Source: Hypericum androsaemum (lineage: Eukaryota; Streptophyta; Magnoliopsida; Malpighiales; Hypericaceae). Taken from it: DNA of 64,000 nt. The notes beneath the pieces are model-generated. The model searched no databases, was not told where the DNA came from, and saw nothing but the letters and a program-made list of their open reading frames with translations. Below are positions 34,527-45,999 of this stretch, one piece after another (position 1 is the first letter of the stretch; the number at the start of each line of letters is the position of its first letter). The DNA is taken from assembly GCA_963995505.1 (NCBI GenBank), contig OZ023194.1:10226428-10290427 (forward strand). The letters run 5' to 3'. A program made the translations under genes and the position numbers.

Positions 34527-34654
34527 CCAAATGGTAGCTTGAACAGGTGATAAACCACAGGCATACCCGAAGAACGGCCGGACGAATCCAACCAAGATCG
34601 AACTAGCCACGAGCTTGTAAATGATAAACACTAGTATCTGAATAAAGCATAAAG
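34527..34654 (-). CDS. Possible internal exon of a membrane protein, unidentified
   Basis: A 128-base segment on the minus strand is bounded by an acceptor (tttcag at the 34655 side) and a donor (TGG|GTAAGC at 34526-34521). Only one frame is open through it, and it reads hydrophobic: QILVFIIYKLVASSILVGF, then VRPFFGYACGLSPVQATIW. This would fit one or two membrane segments. Neighbouring exons were not found, and the family was not recognised. It may be an exon of a gene broken by the surrounding repeats. Confidence 0.35.
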
Positions 34655-35447
34655 CTGAAAAGAGAAAGCACAAACATAATACGAAAAAAGTATGAAGAAA
34701 AAAAGAATACCAAGCCTAGACCACTCCTATCGGAACTAAAGTGGACCCTGCACAGAAAAGTTATAGGAGGAGCCAAGAACTTCGAAAGACCTCGAGGGAG
34801 GTAGGATGGAGAAGGGCGGCTACCTAGAATGAGGGGAGCCAACATAAAACACACTAGAGCGAGGGTGATCGGAGGACAGATTTGAGCTGGTGGTGGCCGG
34901 ATCCGGTGAAGTGGCAGTCAGATCGATGAGAAGATGGCCGGATTTAGTGAAATAGAGGTCAGATCTGAGGTGGTCGCCGGTCAAGGGAGGAGAAGGAGGT
35001 GAGTGGAGATGGAGGATGGTGAGTGGAAGAGAAGAGGAGTGGAGGAGACTATGAATGGAGGCAATGGAGATGGAGAGTGAGAAGACTACATTGGGAGAGA
35101 AATCTCTTCTCTCTAAAAACTAGAGAAAGAGTTGTTGGGTATCAAGCACATAGAACTTGTATGAGCAGTGAATCCAATCTGATATGTTTAGAACCTATGG
35201 ATTTGTTAAGATATGAAAGTCTATGTGATATGGATGATTCCGCTATGTGATATGGACGTCGAGTAGGAAGATCTACCCATGACCAACTCGGAATGTTGGC
35301 AAATGTGCACATATACTGAGCATACAATGAATTTGAATATGATATGTTCGGCCGGTGTGGTTAGTTTATGATGACACCTTCGAGATATAATATCCTCGTG
35401 TTGGAGTGACACTTTCTAGATACTGCTGAATTTTTGTCAAGTTTGTA
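34655..35447. other. Non-coding stretch, no supported gene
   Basis: G/A-rich around 34880-35100 (words such as ggtggccggat and ggagatgg). Open frames exist, but none has a recognised domain. Confidence 0.35.
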
Positions 35448-35630
35448 CTGGTACACCATGCGATGGACACTAGTACAATAAATTTTAAATACAAAATTTC
35501 AAAATTGTCCACATGTAATCTCTTATATTACATGTTTGTAGTTGAGGCGCATGCCATCTAAATAAAAATCTCAAAAAATATTTTTGTATAATATTTAATA
35601 TTACAAGCTTATTATTGATGCACGTGGATC
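35448..35630. repeat. Dispersed repeat, copy 2 (partner at 15.2-15.4 kb)
   Basis: Contains tgcgatggacactagtacaat, catgtaatctcttatattac and taatattacaagctt in the same order as copy 1. Confidence 0.65.
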
Positions 35631-36054
35631 GTTTCACAAAGTCCTAATTTATTCAACTATATAATTTCACGAAAATCAAAATATATTATAATATTCACAA
35701 TCCACTTAATGCTAGAGACAAGGCCAATAATACCTCCGCTTAAACTTATTTTAATAAAAAATATTTAATTCAATTAATTAAAATTTGCAATGTTATGTAA
35801 CCCAAAAATTAACTTTGATGTATGAGAAAAAAAATCACGTGTAAGTGAACAAGGACTTTTAATTTATTCAACTCGTAAAAACCAATTTTTAAACTTTTGT
35901 TCTAGTTATATATCAATTACTTAAGTAAATTATTTAGAAACTTAATAAAGCTTCTAAAACAAAGTGTACCCCACATTTGGGCTTCCTTTTAAATTTTATT
36001 TTCTAAAATTCAACATTTTAGATATAAAAAGGGATCACTCAACATACTTAAACC

Positions 36055-36491
36055 CATGGTTTTAAAAAACGACCCGGAGGCCGACCCGGGATTTCTCCCG
36101 TCTTCCGGGTCGTTCGTCCGGTCGGACCAAAATTTTTTTATTTTTAAATATTTTAAATAATATATATGTAGGTTAAAATATACATATTTTTCATACCAAA
36201 AAAAAGTAGACTTAATTTTATATCTCTCCACTCTATAAATCTACTTTATTTATTTATTTATTACTTTATAAATTTGTCAAATCAATTTTTTTTCCTCGAA
36301 AACTACCAAAAAAATTAATTTCGACTATTTTTGTACTAACCTGGTTCGACCGGTTAGAATAGACCTCAAAATCGGCCGGTCCAACCGGATTTGGTCCGGT
36401 TAGTACAGACCCCGGTCAAAAACCTAAAAACGACCCAGTCTAGTGCCCGTTTCGCAGTCCAACCGGTCAGACCGCGTTTTTTAAAACCATG
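36055..36491. mobile_element. MITE (hAT-type), 437 bp, with 8-bp TSD CTTAAACC
   Basis: Ends are the inverted repeat catggttttaaaaaa / ttttttaaaaccatg. Exact 8-bp direct repeats cttaaacc flank it (36047-36054 and 36492-36499), the TSD length of hAT elements. Inside are GC-rich words around gacccggaggccgacccggg and (t/a)accggt, with an AT-rich middle. A second copy is at 62155-62619. It lies about 220 bp upstream of the EULS3-like TATA box. Confidence 0.92.
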
Positions 36492-36710
36492 CTTAAACCT
36501 GCAGCTTTAAATTTGAATGATGAATTATTAGTTTTTGGCTTATAGCGTCAAAATCCGATTATTGAATTCATTAAACCTGTAAATCTAGATTCAAAATGAA
36601 TTGAGATTTTTAAAAATAACACAATTATTTCAATAAATATTTAAGTATTATTAAATACGAATTCGAGATGATTTATTAGTTTAATAGTTACAAATGTTTA
36701 ATACTTAATA

Positions 36711-36720
36711 GTATATATAG
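36711..36720 (+). promoter_or_regulatory. TATA box of the EULS3-like gene
   Basis: gtatatatag lies 96 bases before the ATG at 36816. That leaves room for a short 5' UTR of about 60-70 bases, usual for plant genes. Confidence 0.6.
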
Positions 36721-36815
36721 GTTCTCAGAAAACATGAAAAAAAACACAGGTGTAACCTTTTAGAACTATCCCATAGTCGTAAACATTATTCCACCAAAAA
36801 AAGGAGTCGCCGGCG

Positions 36816-39079
36816 ATGGAATTCCCTCACCACCACCACCACCGGAGAAACGACGACGACGAACCAGATGAAGGAAGAAGAAACTACTACCCGCCACCGG
36901 ACACCGCCCCTCCCCATCGTCCTCCTCCCCCACACCGAAACCCCGGCTTTGACTTTGACCAACCACCGCCACCTCACTACTACCAGTCATCGGAACCCGA
37001 CTACCAACCGCCGCCACCTCAGTACTATCAGTCATCGGAACCCGATTACCCACCACCGCCACCGCCAAGGCCACGCTACCACCCGCAGGAAGAGGAGGAG
37101 GCCCCTTTCCAAGACTACACCAGCTACGGACGCCCACAAGCCCACGTGGCCCATGTCTCCCATGACGACGGTGCTGGGGCCCACCAGAAACACCACCTCC
37201 CCTCTTTCCTCCCTCACCACGAGGCCGGCGGTGTGCCTGCTTCTACCAGGCTTGATCTCTCCGGTAAGCCCACTTACAAGGTGTATTCCAAGGCCGAGCC
37301 GAATTTCCATCTCACTATCAGGGAGGGGAAGGTGGTGCTTGCTGCTTCCGATCCTTCGGATCAGTACCAGGTGAGTAGGGTTTCTTGATGCTTCCCTCCT
37401 TGAAGATGAAAAGTCTGCGACTTTATCCAATTTTTTCATGTGGGTTTGAAAAGAATGTGACTTTATCCGATTTTCTCATGTGGGTTTGAAAAGTCTGTGA
37501 CTTTATCCAATTTTCTCATGTGGGTTTGATCACATGATTGTTTTTTAGGGGATGTGTTGTGTTTGGTTCTGGTCTTGTGGTTTTTGTGTCTGATTTCCTT
37601 GTGTTTTCTTTGTTTGGGATGCAGAACTGGTACAAGGATGAGAAGTACAGCACCAGAGTGAAGGATGAGGAAGGGTTCCCCAGCTTTGCTCTGGTCAATA
37701 AAGCTACTGGTCAGGCCGTCAAGCATTCCGTTGGAGCATCTCACCCGGTAAGCATTCTTTGTCTTCTTCGTTTCTATGTTTAAGCTTCTCAGGTTCCGGA
37801 TGATCAGTTTGGCTTTCGACTTTGATGTTGTTGATGGCTTGATTGTTTCTTTCTTTCTGATTTTGCTCGCACATCAGTATATTTCCACGAGGGGTTTAAC
37901 TTCTGTTGCGCTTAGAGTTGCCAGCAGATCGTAGCTTAACCGGGGTAGCTTGTGTAGATTAGAGAGAAGTATCCATCTCGGTCCAGTTTTCCTCCAAGTG
38001 ATAGTTGTATCTGTGGTTGTGGCTCTGCCCAACTGGTTAAGAGCATAAAGAGATATCTGATTGATCAAGTTTATCTTCTATAACATTCACGTTAGGGCTG
38101 ACAGTGACGGTGCTAGGGGAGTTTTATACCTCCTCTACCTCTAGTGTATCACCTGCTCTGCATTCCCATTTTCCTCTACCTCTAGTATATTGATAGTCTC
38201 ATCTTCAGTAATTTCTTCTATGGGCCATTTTGACAAATTGTACTCGGTGCCGGAGATAGTTTTTTCAAAAGTTGCCAATTCCTATCTTTCTGCTTGGTCA
38301 GTGGCTTTTTGATTGATCATGGTGTCCCGTGGTACTGTCCTGATTGAAACCGGTGGCAGTAAGAACTAGTTATCTTTGCTTAACCATCCATAACATCTGA
38401 ATGGATGATGAAATTGATCATATTTGCATCTGAGTATGGAGTTACAGATTGGCAGTTAGACAGGATATCAAAAATATCTGACCACTGAATCCCCTGCTAT
38501 TGTTCATGAACATGAAGATTAGGACAATGCAACATTTAACTTTGCCTTAATTTTGATGCATTTTAGAACTTATTCTTTTCCACCCTGATTTCAGGTTCAG
38601 CTGATACCTTACAACCCGGATATTCTAGATGAATCTGTGCTGTGGACACAAGGCAAAGACTTGGGTGATGGCTACAGAACAATGAGAATGGTGAACAACG
38701 TCCGCCTGAATGTGGATGCGTTTCACGGGGATAAGAAATCCGGGGGTGTTCATGATGGGACCACCGTTGTGCTCTGGGCTTGGAACAAAGGAGATAATCA
38801 GCGATGGAAGATTGTTCCTCACTGTAAGTTCTTCACCTTGACATGCTAGGAGTTCGTGTTCATTTTACAGATCAAGTTCACAGCTTAACAACAACTCGGT
38901 AAATACTCGAAGATGTTACTGGTGTTTCTACTTCAAAACCAAATACTAAAACACAATCTTGGTCTTCCTTTAATTCCAAATACTGAACAATGCAGACTTG
39001 CATTTCATAGGAGCCTTCCATCGGCTATAGAGCTAGTATTCCTTTTTTTTTCATTTCGTTTGTGATACTTGTCGCAGGA
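36816..39079 (+). CDS. EULS3: EULS3-like lectin (Euonymus-lectin domain protein)
   Basis: Exons are 36816-37370, 37625-37747 and 38595-38823, plus 39078-39079, all with GT-AG introns. The product is 302 residues. Residues 1 to about 145 are a disordered Pro/His/Tyr-rich region, with five His after MEFP and two tandem copies of a PPPPxYYQSSEPDY motif. The EUL domain starts near residue 150 (YKVYSKAEPNFHLTIREGK). It continues with WYKDEKYSTRVKDEEG, VKHSVGASHP, VQLIPYNPD, VLWTQGKDLGDGYRTMR, and ends NQRWKIVPH with the ricin-B-like Q-x-W core. EUL proteins are nucleocytoplasmic sugar-binding proteins linked to drought, salt and ABA responses in other plants. The last donor (cact|gtaagt) and acceptor (gtcgcag|gaaa) place the intron inside the stop codon: T from exon 3 joins GA to give TGA. 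If that intron is kept, the frame adds CKFFTLTC and stops at 38849. The start is chosen because it is the first ATG after the TATA box and begins the His-rich leader. Confidence 0.92.
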
Positions 39080-41720
39080 AATAGCCGACGGGACAGTCGC
39101 GTGATGGGATACCCTAAAGGCTGTTATGTGTTGGTGTGATTATCTGCTTGTAATGATGAATCTAAGGTTGTTTAGCATGGTATTTTCCTGAAGCTGCCTG
39201 CATTATGTCTCTATACTTCGTGCGATTATCGGCTTGTACTGTTCTTTTGTGTGCTGCTACGATCATCTCCTAGCTATGTGTGTATTGTGCATGATTCCAA
39301 ATTATTGGAGATATCTACTGCTATGTAATTTCCATTTTTTTTTCCTTTTTTCTGATGCTATATCGCCCTCTCTTTCCTTAATTGAAATGCTAACTTTGGG
39401 AAGTCCTAAGGCAACTCCAAGCGGGTGTTAGTATTCGCAGATTGGAAGACACCGCTCGATCATTTTAGTAACAAGAAAAAGTGAATCTTTGCTAGGTGTG
39501 TTTTGCCCGTCCTTGGTGTATATCCGGTGCTGTTTTGGTCATATGGACCTTAGGGCATTCTGGGTTGATTATAATTTTGATGTTACCTTAAAATTTATAC
39601 TCAGATAGCGTATATCACTGTGGTGAATCTTGATATACATTATCTGGTATTCTAAGTACGGTACCGTGGGTACCATTAGTATAACCATTCTTGTAGTCAT
39701 ATCTTAGAATATAATACTATACTTAAAAAAAATTACATAAACACATGGGGTGTGGTTGTTTAAGTAAAAAATATCGGTTGCAACTTTCGAGGGCGGGACT
39801 TTTTTCTATGGGTGGTTTTGTTTTTCAGATGGAATTGGTGATCATGTCTTCCGATTGCCGCGTATTGTGAGCGATACCCGGGGGTGGGGGGTTTCATTTT
39901 GTAAATACTTTCATATCATATCAATAAAATATACTTATAAAAAAAATTCACATTTAGTACTTATAAAAAAATATTCACATTCCGATTCCATCCCCAATTT
40001 TACTCGAACCAAACACACCCTATATATTATTCAATATCAAATTTCCTCTGTCTTTATTTCGTTCCATATTTCTCTTTCTTTTTCTTTTTGTTCCCCATTT
40101 CGAATTATCTTTATTCTTTTTTGATAAACTTAAATTTATGCAGATTGACATAAATTCTGAAACTTGAGACAACATTTGACTTTGTTTCAAAGGCTGGAGT
40201 TATCTTTATTCTGTGTCTACGTGTTCTATTTTTTCGTTTATTTGTTATGTCTTTCACTCGTGATATTCTTTTTCTTCTGAAAAGATAGTTATTTTTTCTT
40301 CCAAAGTTAAGGTTCATTTTATTTCATTTGAAACCTCAATTACAGAGGGGTTTTTTTTCCTCCGAAAAAGTGTAAACATAAGTTAACTAAATACCCTAGC
40401 AAGAATAATACTCGTAAAAAAACCACTAGCAAGAAGAAAACGAGTAAAATACAGTAAGAACACTACATAAAAATAAAGTACTTGCTGGCTGACATCAACA
40501 TATGAACAATACATGTATGTTGCGTAAGTCATATATAATATTGAGATATCTCATATATTTATCCTGTCGCAGATCTTGTACTACCCTACCGGATATTCTT
40601 TTTTTGGTAGTTGCGATTGTTTGGAAACGATATATAGTTTTTTTTTGTAACTGGAAACGATATATAGTTGCCTAACATTTATAAGAAATAATAGCGGATG
40701 TGTAGAGAAGAATATATCACACATATATTCGCAGAACTGAGATTATAAATGAGAAGAGATACAATATATAGGTCACAAAAATTATATTTACAATTAAGCT
40801 AAATCAACGGACGTCTAAATCAACCGACGTCTAAAACTATCTTAGAAGATGTTCATGCATTAATCGTAAGATAACTTTTTTATATTTAAGTTATACTTAT
40901 TAGATTGACTTTTATCTTATGATTGTCAAGGCGAAATATGCTAATGAACAGTATATGGTATAATAAACAGTAAATTTAATTACTTAGATTTATTTTTGGA
41001 TCAATGGACATCTAACCACGACCTCTATTTATGTGAGACTTATCTCAATTAGATATACTATTTAAATTAAACTTTATAAACCCATCAAGAATTGACAACA
41101 AATCCTTACGACTATTGTAGTAAATTAAGTAATTTCCTCTTCTCAATATCCAATTGCAATACATTTTGTGATGTTTAGGACTAATGTTACCACGGTGTAA
41201 ACATTTGATTGGCTTGCAACGATCATTATTCTTGAAAAATAATATGTTCAATGATATTATATTGCTTAACGTTTTGTCTAAGGAACAAAAGAATATGCCT
41301 TCTGTGAAAAATTCTCGACAAGACCTCCAAATCGCTACCATAAGAAAGATAAAAATAAACTTTCCTTCCTCGTTTACGTATGAATTGTGGGGCTTTTCAG
41401 CTTGAAGCATCTCTACACGAAATCATCCAATAGAACTGATTAAAGTCCACATTTAATTTTTTTTGGTTTATAACATCTTACATGCAAATTCAATTCGAGT
41501 GAAATCTTTAAAAGATGAGAAAGTTCTCCTAAAACTCTAAATTAGTAATTTGTAATTTTACGGTTTCACACATCATATTTTTGTGATTCTAAATTTTTTT
41601 ACCATCTTACATCTCCTAATATCAGTTAGCTGAACTATGCCACGTGTCATAACACATTACTATTACTAATCTTATCCATTTTACAATACCCCATTTATCT
41701 AGTCTAAGACTCGGATTTTT
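39080..41720. other. 3' UTR of the lectin gene, then non-coding sequence
   Basis: The first 250 bases are likely 3' UTR (T-rich, with repeated words like gtgtgattatctgcttgta and gtgcgattatcggcttgta). Beyond about 39.4 kb no gene is supported. An open frame at 41045-41410 on the minus strand has no recognised domain. Words gaaacgatatatagtt repeat at about 40625-40670. Confidence 0.5.
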
Positions 41721-42003
41721 GATTCAGTGGGGACTGCATAAAAGATGTCCATACGGAGGGGACTAAATTTGGGCCGTTAGATTTGATTATCTTTAAATCT
41801 GATGGTCAATAACCTATCAGGTGATATTAGTTTACATGTGAAGTGATATTGGTTTGCATGTGAAATGATATTGGTTTGTATGAGGCTGATTTGCATATGA
41901 AGTGATATTGATTTATATGTGAAATGATATTGGTTTGTATGTGTAATGATATTAGTTTGCGTTAGTCTCCTTCAGTGGGGACAACCCTTGTCTCCACTGA
42001 ATC
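41721..42003. mobile_element. Small inverted-repeat element carrying a 22-bp repeat array
   Basis: Starts gattcagtgggga and ends with the near-inverted tctccactgaatc. Its left part resembles the fragment at 34120-34227. The middle, 41822-41959, is a tandem array of 22-bp units such as tgatattggtttgcatgtgaaa. The end repeats plus internal array suggest a MITE whose body was built from or filled with a minisatellite. No clear TSD was found. Confidence 0.6.
41822..41959. repeat. 22-bp tandem array (about 6 units)
   Basis: Units of tgatattggtttgcatgtgaaa with variants (acatg, tatgtg). Period and GATATTGGTTT core are shared with the arrays at 6.4 kb and 31.0 kb. The 6.4-kb array is closest in the 3' half (gcacgtgaag). 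Confidence 0.85.
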
Positions 42004-42805
42004 AGACCCTAACACTCGTGTGTAAAGAAGATAAACAACTAATAAAAATAACTTTTGGGAGATGTATCGGATGAGAATGCATGGTTCTCTAATGAAGTGG
42101 GGAATATTTCTTTTGAATATAAAAATGAAACTGAATTTATTAAACCCAATCAATTAACAACACCGCAAGAAAGTGGCTTCTCTTTCTTGTTAGGAATAAT
42201 CCGAAAGATAGACACATGTCACATAAAGAACATTATTTAGTGTCTCCGAAAGCAATGCAACTCCGGTTTACTTTATGTGTGGTGTTAAATAAGAACTTTG
42301 TTTTGTGTTTCCCAAATAATTTTTCGTTTTATTTTTATTTTTTATATAAGAGAGAGAGTGTGTGACAATCCATGTCAGTAATTTGAGTGGCAAAGGAACA
42401 CGTCATCCACGCCGCGTAGGACGGGTCTACTCTATTTAAAAACCCGGCCATAAAATCTTAGTACCGATTAAAATTACCACATTTTTAGTTGTAAGTGTAG
42501 TAAATTTATTTTTATATATTAAAAATTTATCTGCTCATTGTATTAAGTTTTGGATTAGATATGAAAATTCTAATATGTTATTAAAGCGAGTTGATCTCAT
42601 TGTCCATTGTTGTTCCACACGATCCCATATTTTATCGCACGTTAGCGAAGACAAAACTCGTATAACTTGATGATATTCGTTTGAGAGGTGTGTTGTAATT
42701 ACAACATTGCTAATTGCAAATTTCTTATTAGTATTAAAAATTAACATATTTATTGCCTGATTTGTGTTGGATACGGAGATTACACGACATAAAGTTCTTT
42801 TTGTG
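42004..42805. other. Non-coding stretch, no supported gene
   Basis: AT-rich; contains an agagagagtgtgtg simple-repeat patch near 42350. No gene was recognised. Confidence 0.4.
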
Positions 42806-43046
42806 AAATCAAAAGCTCAAACAATTTGACTTTGTCATAAGTAATGCCAAACCATTTGATTAATGATTAAGAGTTGAGATTATGTTTTAGTCTAAATATG
42901 CAACAGAGGTGTTCCGTTACGTTGGGAGACAGACTACTTCAACAAATCAAAAGCTCAAACAATTTGACTTTGTCATAAGTAATGTCAAACCATTTGATTA
43001 ATGATTAAGAGTTGAGATTATGTTTTAGTCTAAATATGCAACAGAG
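42806..43046. repeat. 103-bp direct duplication, one mismatch
   Basis: 42806-42908 and 42944-43046 are identical apart from gccaaacc versus gtcaaacc. The 35-base spacer begins gtgttccgttacg. High identity marks a recent local duplication with a 138-bp period. Confidence 0.92.
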
Positions 43047-44645
43047 CAAAAGTTGACCGCTGGGAAAGTTGACAGAAAGTGTTTTTCATTTAATTATTAT
43101 TTTTTTACTTTTTGATTTTTTCTAGATTTTTTAATGAAAACTGTATTTTTTACGGTAACGTTTTCTTTTCTTTTACTTTGGAATTAATATAAAACTGGAC
43201 TTATTAAAAAAAATGGTTAAAATCAAACTAGCCGAAAAATAATCAAAGTTGACCAAAAATCTAATGAGAAGGACTTACTGATATATTTTCTCAAACGAAG
43301 GGGACGACTCTAAACTATACCACAAAATAATCACTCTGCGTTTTTTGATTAAAGTAGTATTTATTTGAGATTAACATTGAAGATTACAAAATGATGTTGA
43401 TAATCCAAGCTGTGCTGAGTATCTTCCCCTTTTCATTCGCCTCCAAAATTAAATATGCAATTAAATTGAATATTTAAAAAATGGATGGCAAACCATGACT
43501 TGTGAGCAAGGTATATGACATCACGGTCACCATTTCCAATGGCTCAGACTTGGGATGAAGATAACACAGCAAGGGGACACCAAACTGTTTAATTATTGTA
43601 ATATCAAACATAAAAAGGTAGGTTCGATTGGGATTTCTCGTGGGAGATTTGATGAATGATTCATGAGTAAGGGAAAAGAGAAAAGTTGTAAGCAATTAAT
43701 AATTTAAAATCAATGTAAATGATATTGTTCTAATTTAACCGGGTTTTAAATTTGGGTCCTTGAAAATGTTGTGTTAAATATTTATTCAAAATATTTTGCC
43801 ACATTTCAAATATTTCACTTGACTCAAATATGGATTAATCATTCCGGTAGGTCTTGAAATATTTACATTAAAAAATTAATAATTTAATTATGTTATTCAT
43901 AGCCCGATATCATCCTTAAAGATCGGCAGCGCGTAATAAGACGTCAGGCCCGCACTAGCAGATATCCATTTAAAATATTTGCTAGATTTTTAAGCAACTA
44001 CATTGTAAGTCAAATAAGTCGCGATAAACATTCAAACTGAATGCTAGATTATAGTCGCGATAAACGATTATCGCCTTTCAAACAATTTAGTTGGCTAGAT
44101 TATCGTCGGATCAGTATGGATTACAAATCAGAGTATAGCTTACCTGGGCTGTTGAGTATTAATGTTTTTCCTAGTACAACAGTAAAATCATTCAAACTGA
44201 ATACTAGTCGGGCTTATTAATTTGGTCATAGATATGCTTAGATCAAAATAGCATTTGAAAGATAGGATCGTATCATTTGCAAAATCATATTGAAAAGAAA
44301 AATATATAATTTCTTGAGTCTAGTAATTCTTATTAGATTATAGCCAAAACATCTCATTTGATCCGGTCAATGTGTCTATTATTTTTTATTTCGCATTTCT
44401 TTTGTCAATAAATTAATTGAATTTCCTAAGTTCGGATTACAAATATGCATCGATATGCTTGTGTACGGCTTATGTTGTCCATGTTTGATAGAGAATGAGA
44501 ACCACAAGGATAAATTTGAATTTTGGCTTTGAACAGATCCGTAGCCTGTGTCCTTTATTTTTTTTATACGACCTGGTATTTTTTTCACCAAGGTTCGAGG
44601 CAGATAACATCTTTGAAAGATTTAAAGTTCTTGCAACAAATATTA
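43047..44645. other. Non-coding stretch, no supported gene
   Basis: AT-rich intergenic sequence. Words around gattatcgtcgg and gcgataaac repeat near 44010-44110. No domain was found in the short open frames. Confidence 0.4.
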
Positions 44646-45041
44646 TGTTGGGATATTTCGAGAAAAGCAAGAAGGAGGATTTGGCCAGTTGCGCCAACCC
44701 CCTTGGTAGTAGTTTGGTGTTGGTTGACTCCAACTGATTGGTGGACGCCAGGTCCTATGCGAAGCTGTTTCCTATTTTGCTCGAACTCTTGTTTTATACT
44801 CCTAGGATGACCTAGATAGGTTTTTTGGTGTGCAAAGGTTTGTCTCTATATAAAGACATGTTACCTAGGGTTATGTAAGGTTTTGTGGCTTGAATCTCAT
44901 CAATAAAAAATTCTCCTTTTCTCCCCCATGGACGTAAGCATTAAGCCAACCTACGTAACTCTTGTGTTCGTATTCTTTGTGCTTTATTGTTCTCTTGTGT
45001 GGTAATTTTCTAACAACTGGTATCAGAGATAAGGTTGATGG

Positions 45042-45992
45042 ATGGCGGATCACAACGTAAAGTTTGGCTTGGTGAAGTTCGATGACTCATCGAATTTTGG
45101 GTTATTACAAAGGCGTATCAAGGACCTGCTGGCACAACAAGGAATGGTTAATGCACTCTCAAAGAAAAAGCCCGAAAAGATGGAGGACCAAGAGTGGAAA
45201 GAGATGGAGGCCAAGGCGGTGGCTACGATTCGCTTGTACTTGGCAAATGATGTGATGAGGAGTCACCAGCTGGAGTTTGGAAGAAATTGGAGCATAGGTA
45301 TATGTCAAAGTCTATGTCGAAAACACGTTTTCTTAAGCAAAGATTGTACGAGCTTAAGATGATAGAGAGCTCAGATTTGAGCCAACACATCAATATTTTC
45401 TATCATTTGTTGAGTGAATTGAATAGGGTCGATGTGAAGTTCGAGGATGAAGACAAGGCATTGTTGCTATTGAATTTTTTACCAAGTTCCTACAGAGTTT
45501 GGTTATAACTCTAACTTAGGAAAGTAATCCCTAGTGTTGAAGAATATCACAAGTGCTCTGCTAGGGTTTAATCAAAAGAAAAAAACTGGTGATGAACGAA
45601 TGGAAGGGCTGGTTGTGAGGGGTAGCCATGGTGGTCGTACTGAAGGAAAAGATGGAAGAGGATCCAGGTCAAGGTTAAAGAGGTTCAAAAGAAATTGCTT
45701 CGAGTGTGGAGGAAGAGGGCACATGAAGAAGGATTGTCCAAGAAGAACTAAGGACCACAAAGGAGGATCATCATCCATGAATATGGCCTCATACTCAGAT
45801 GGGTCAGATGGTAATTATCTTTCTATCTTATTAGGTCAGAAGCATTCTGATTCCTGGATTTTGGATAGCACTTGTTCCTTTAAGATGACGCCCAAGAGAG
45901 GGTGGTTTGACGCCTACAAGTTCGTTGATTCAGGTATGGTAACTATGAGTGATAATTATACTTGTAGAATCACTAGCATATACGATATCTGA
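45042..45992 (+). pseudogene. Copia gag with zinc knuckle and protease start, frameshifted
   Basis: The first frame, 45042-45362, opens MADHNVKFGLVKFDDSSNF, followed by a helical capsid-like stretch. A shift to 45287-45508 carries MSKTRFLKQRLYELKM, SDLSQHINIFYHLLSELN and LLLLNFLPSSY, classic copia gag (UBN2 type). A third frame, 45534-45992, has the intact zinc knuckle CFECGGRGHMKKDC and then SWILDSTCSFKMTPKRGWF. That last motif is the protease active-site region, where DSTC replaces the usual DSGC/DSAC. Two frame changes and a stop break the polyprotein. Confidence 0.85.
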
Positions 45993-45999
45993 ATCAAGA

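Noticed and set aside
36766..37137. Minus-strand and +2 frames over the lectin N-terminus
   Set aside because: Produced by the Pro/His-rich low-complexity coding of the real exon; the + strand frame 36816-37370 alone continues into the EUL domain with proper splice sites.
37990..38060. tRNA-like A-box text in the second intron of the lectin gene (aactggttaagagc)
   Set aside because: No box B at the right distance and no cloverleaf could be formed; not reported as tRNA.
41045..41410. 121-codon minus-strand open frame
   Set aside because: No recognised family, AT-rich composition and no splice or promoter context; a frame of this length occurs by chance in AT-rich DNA.
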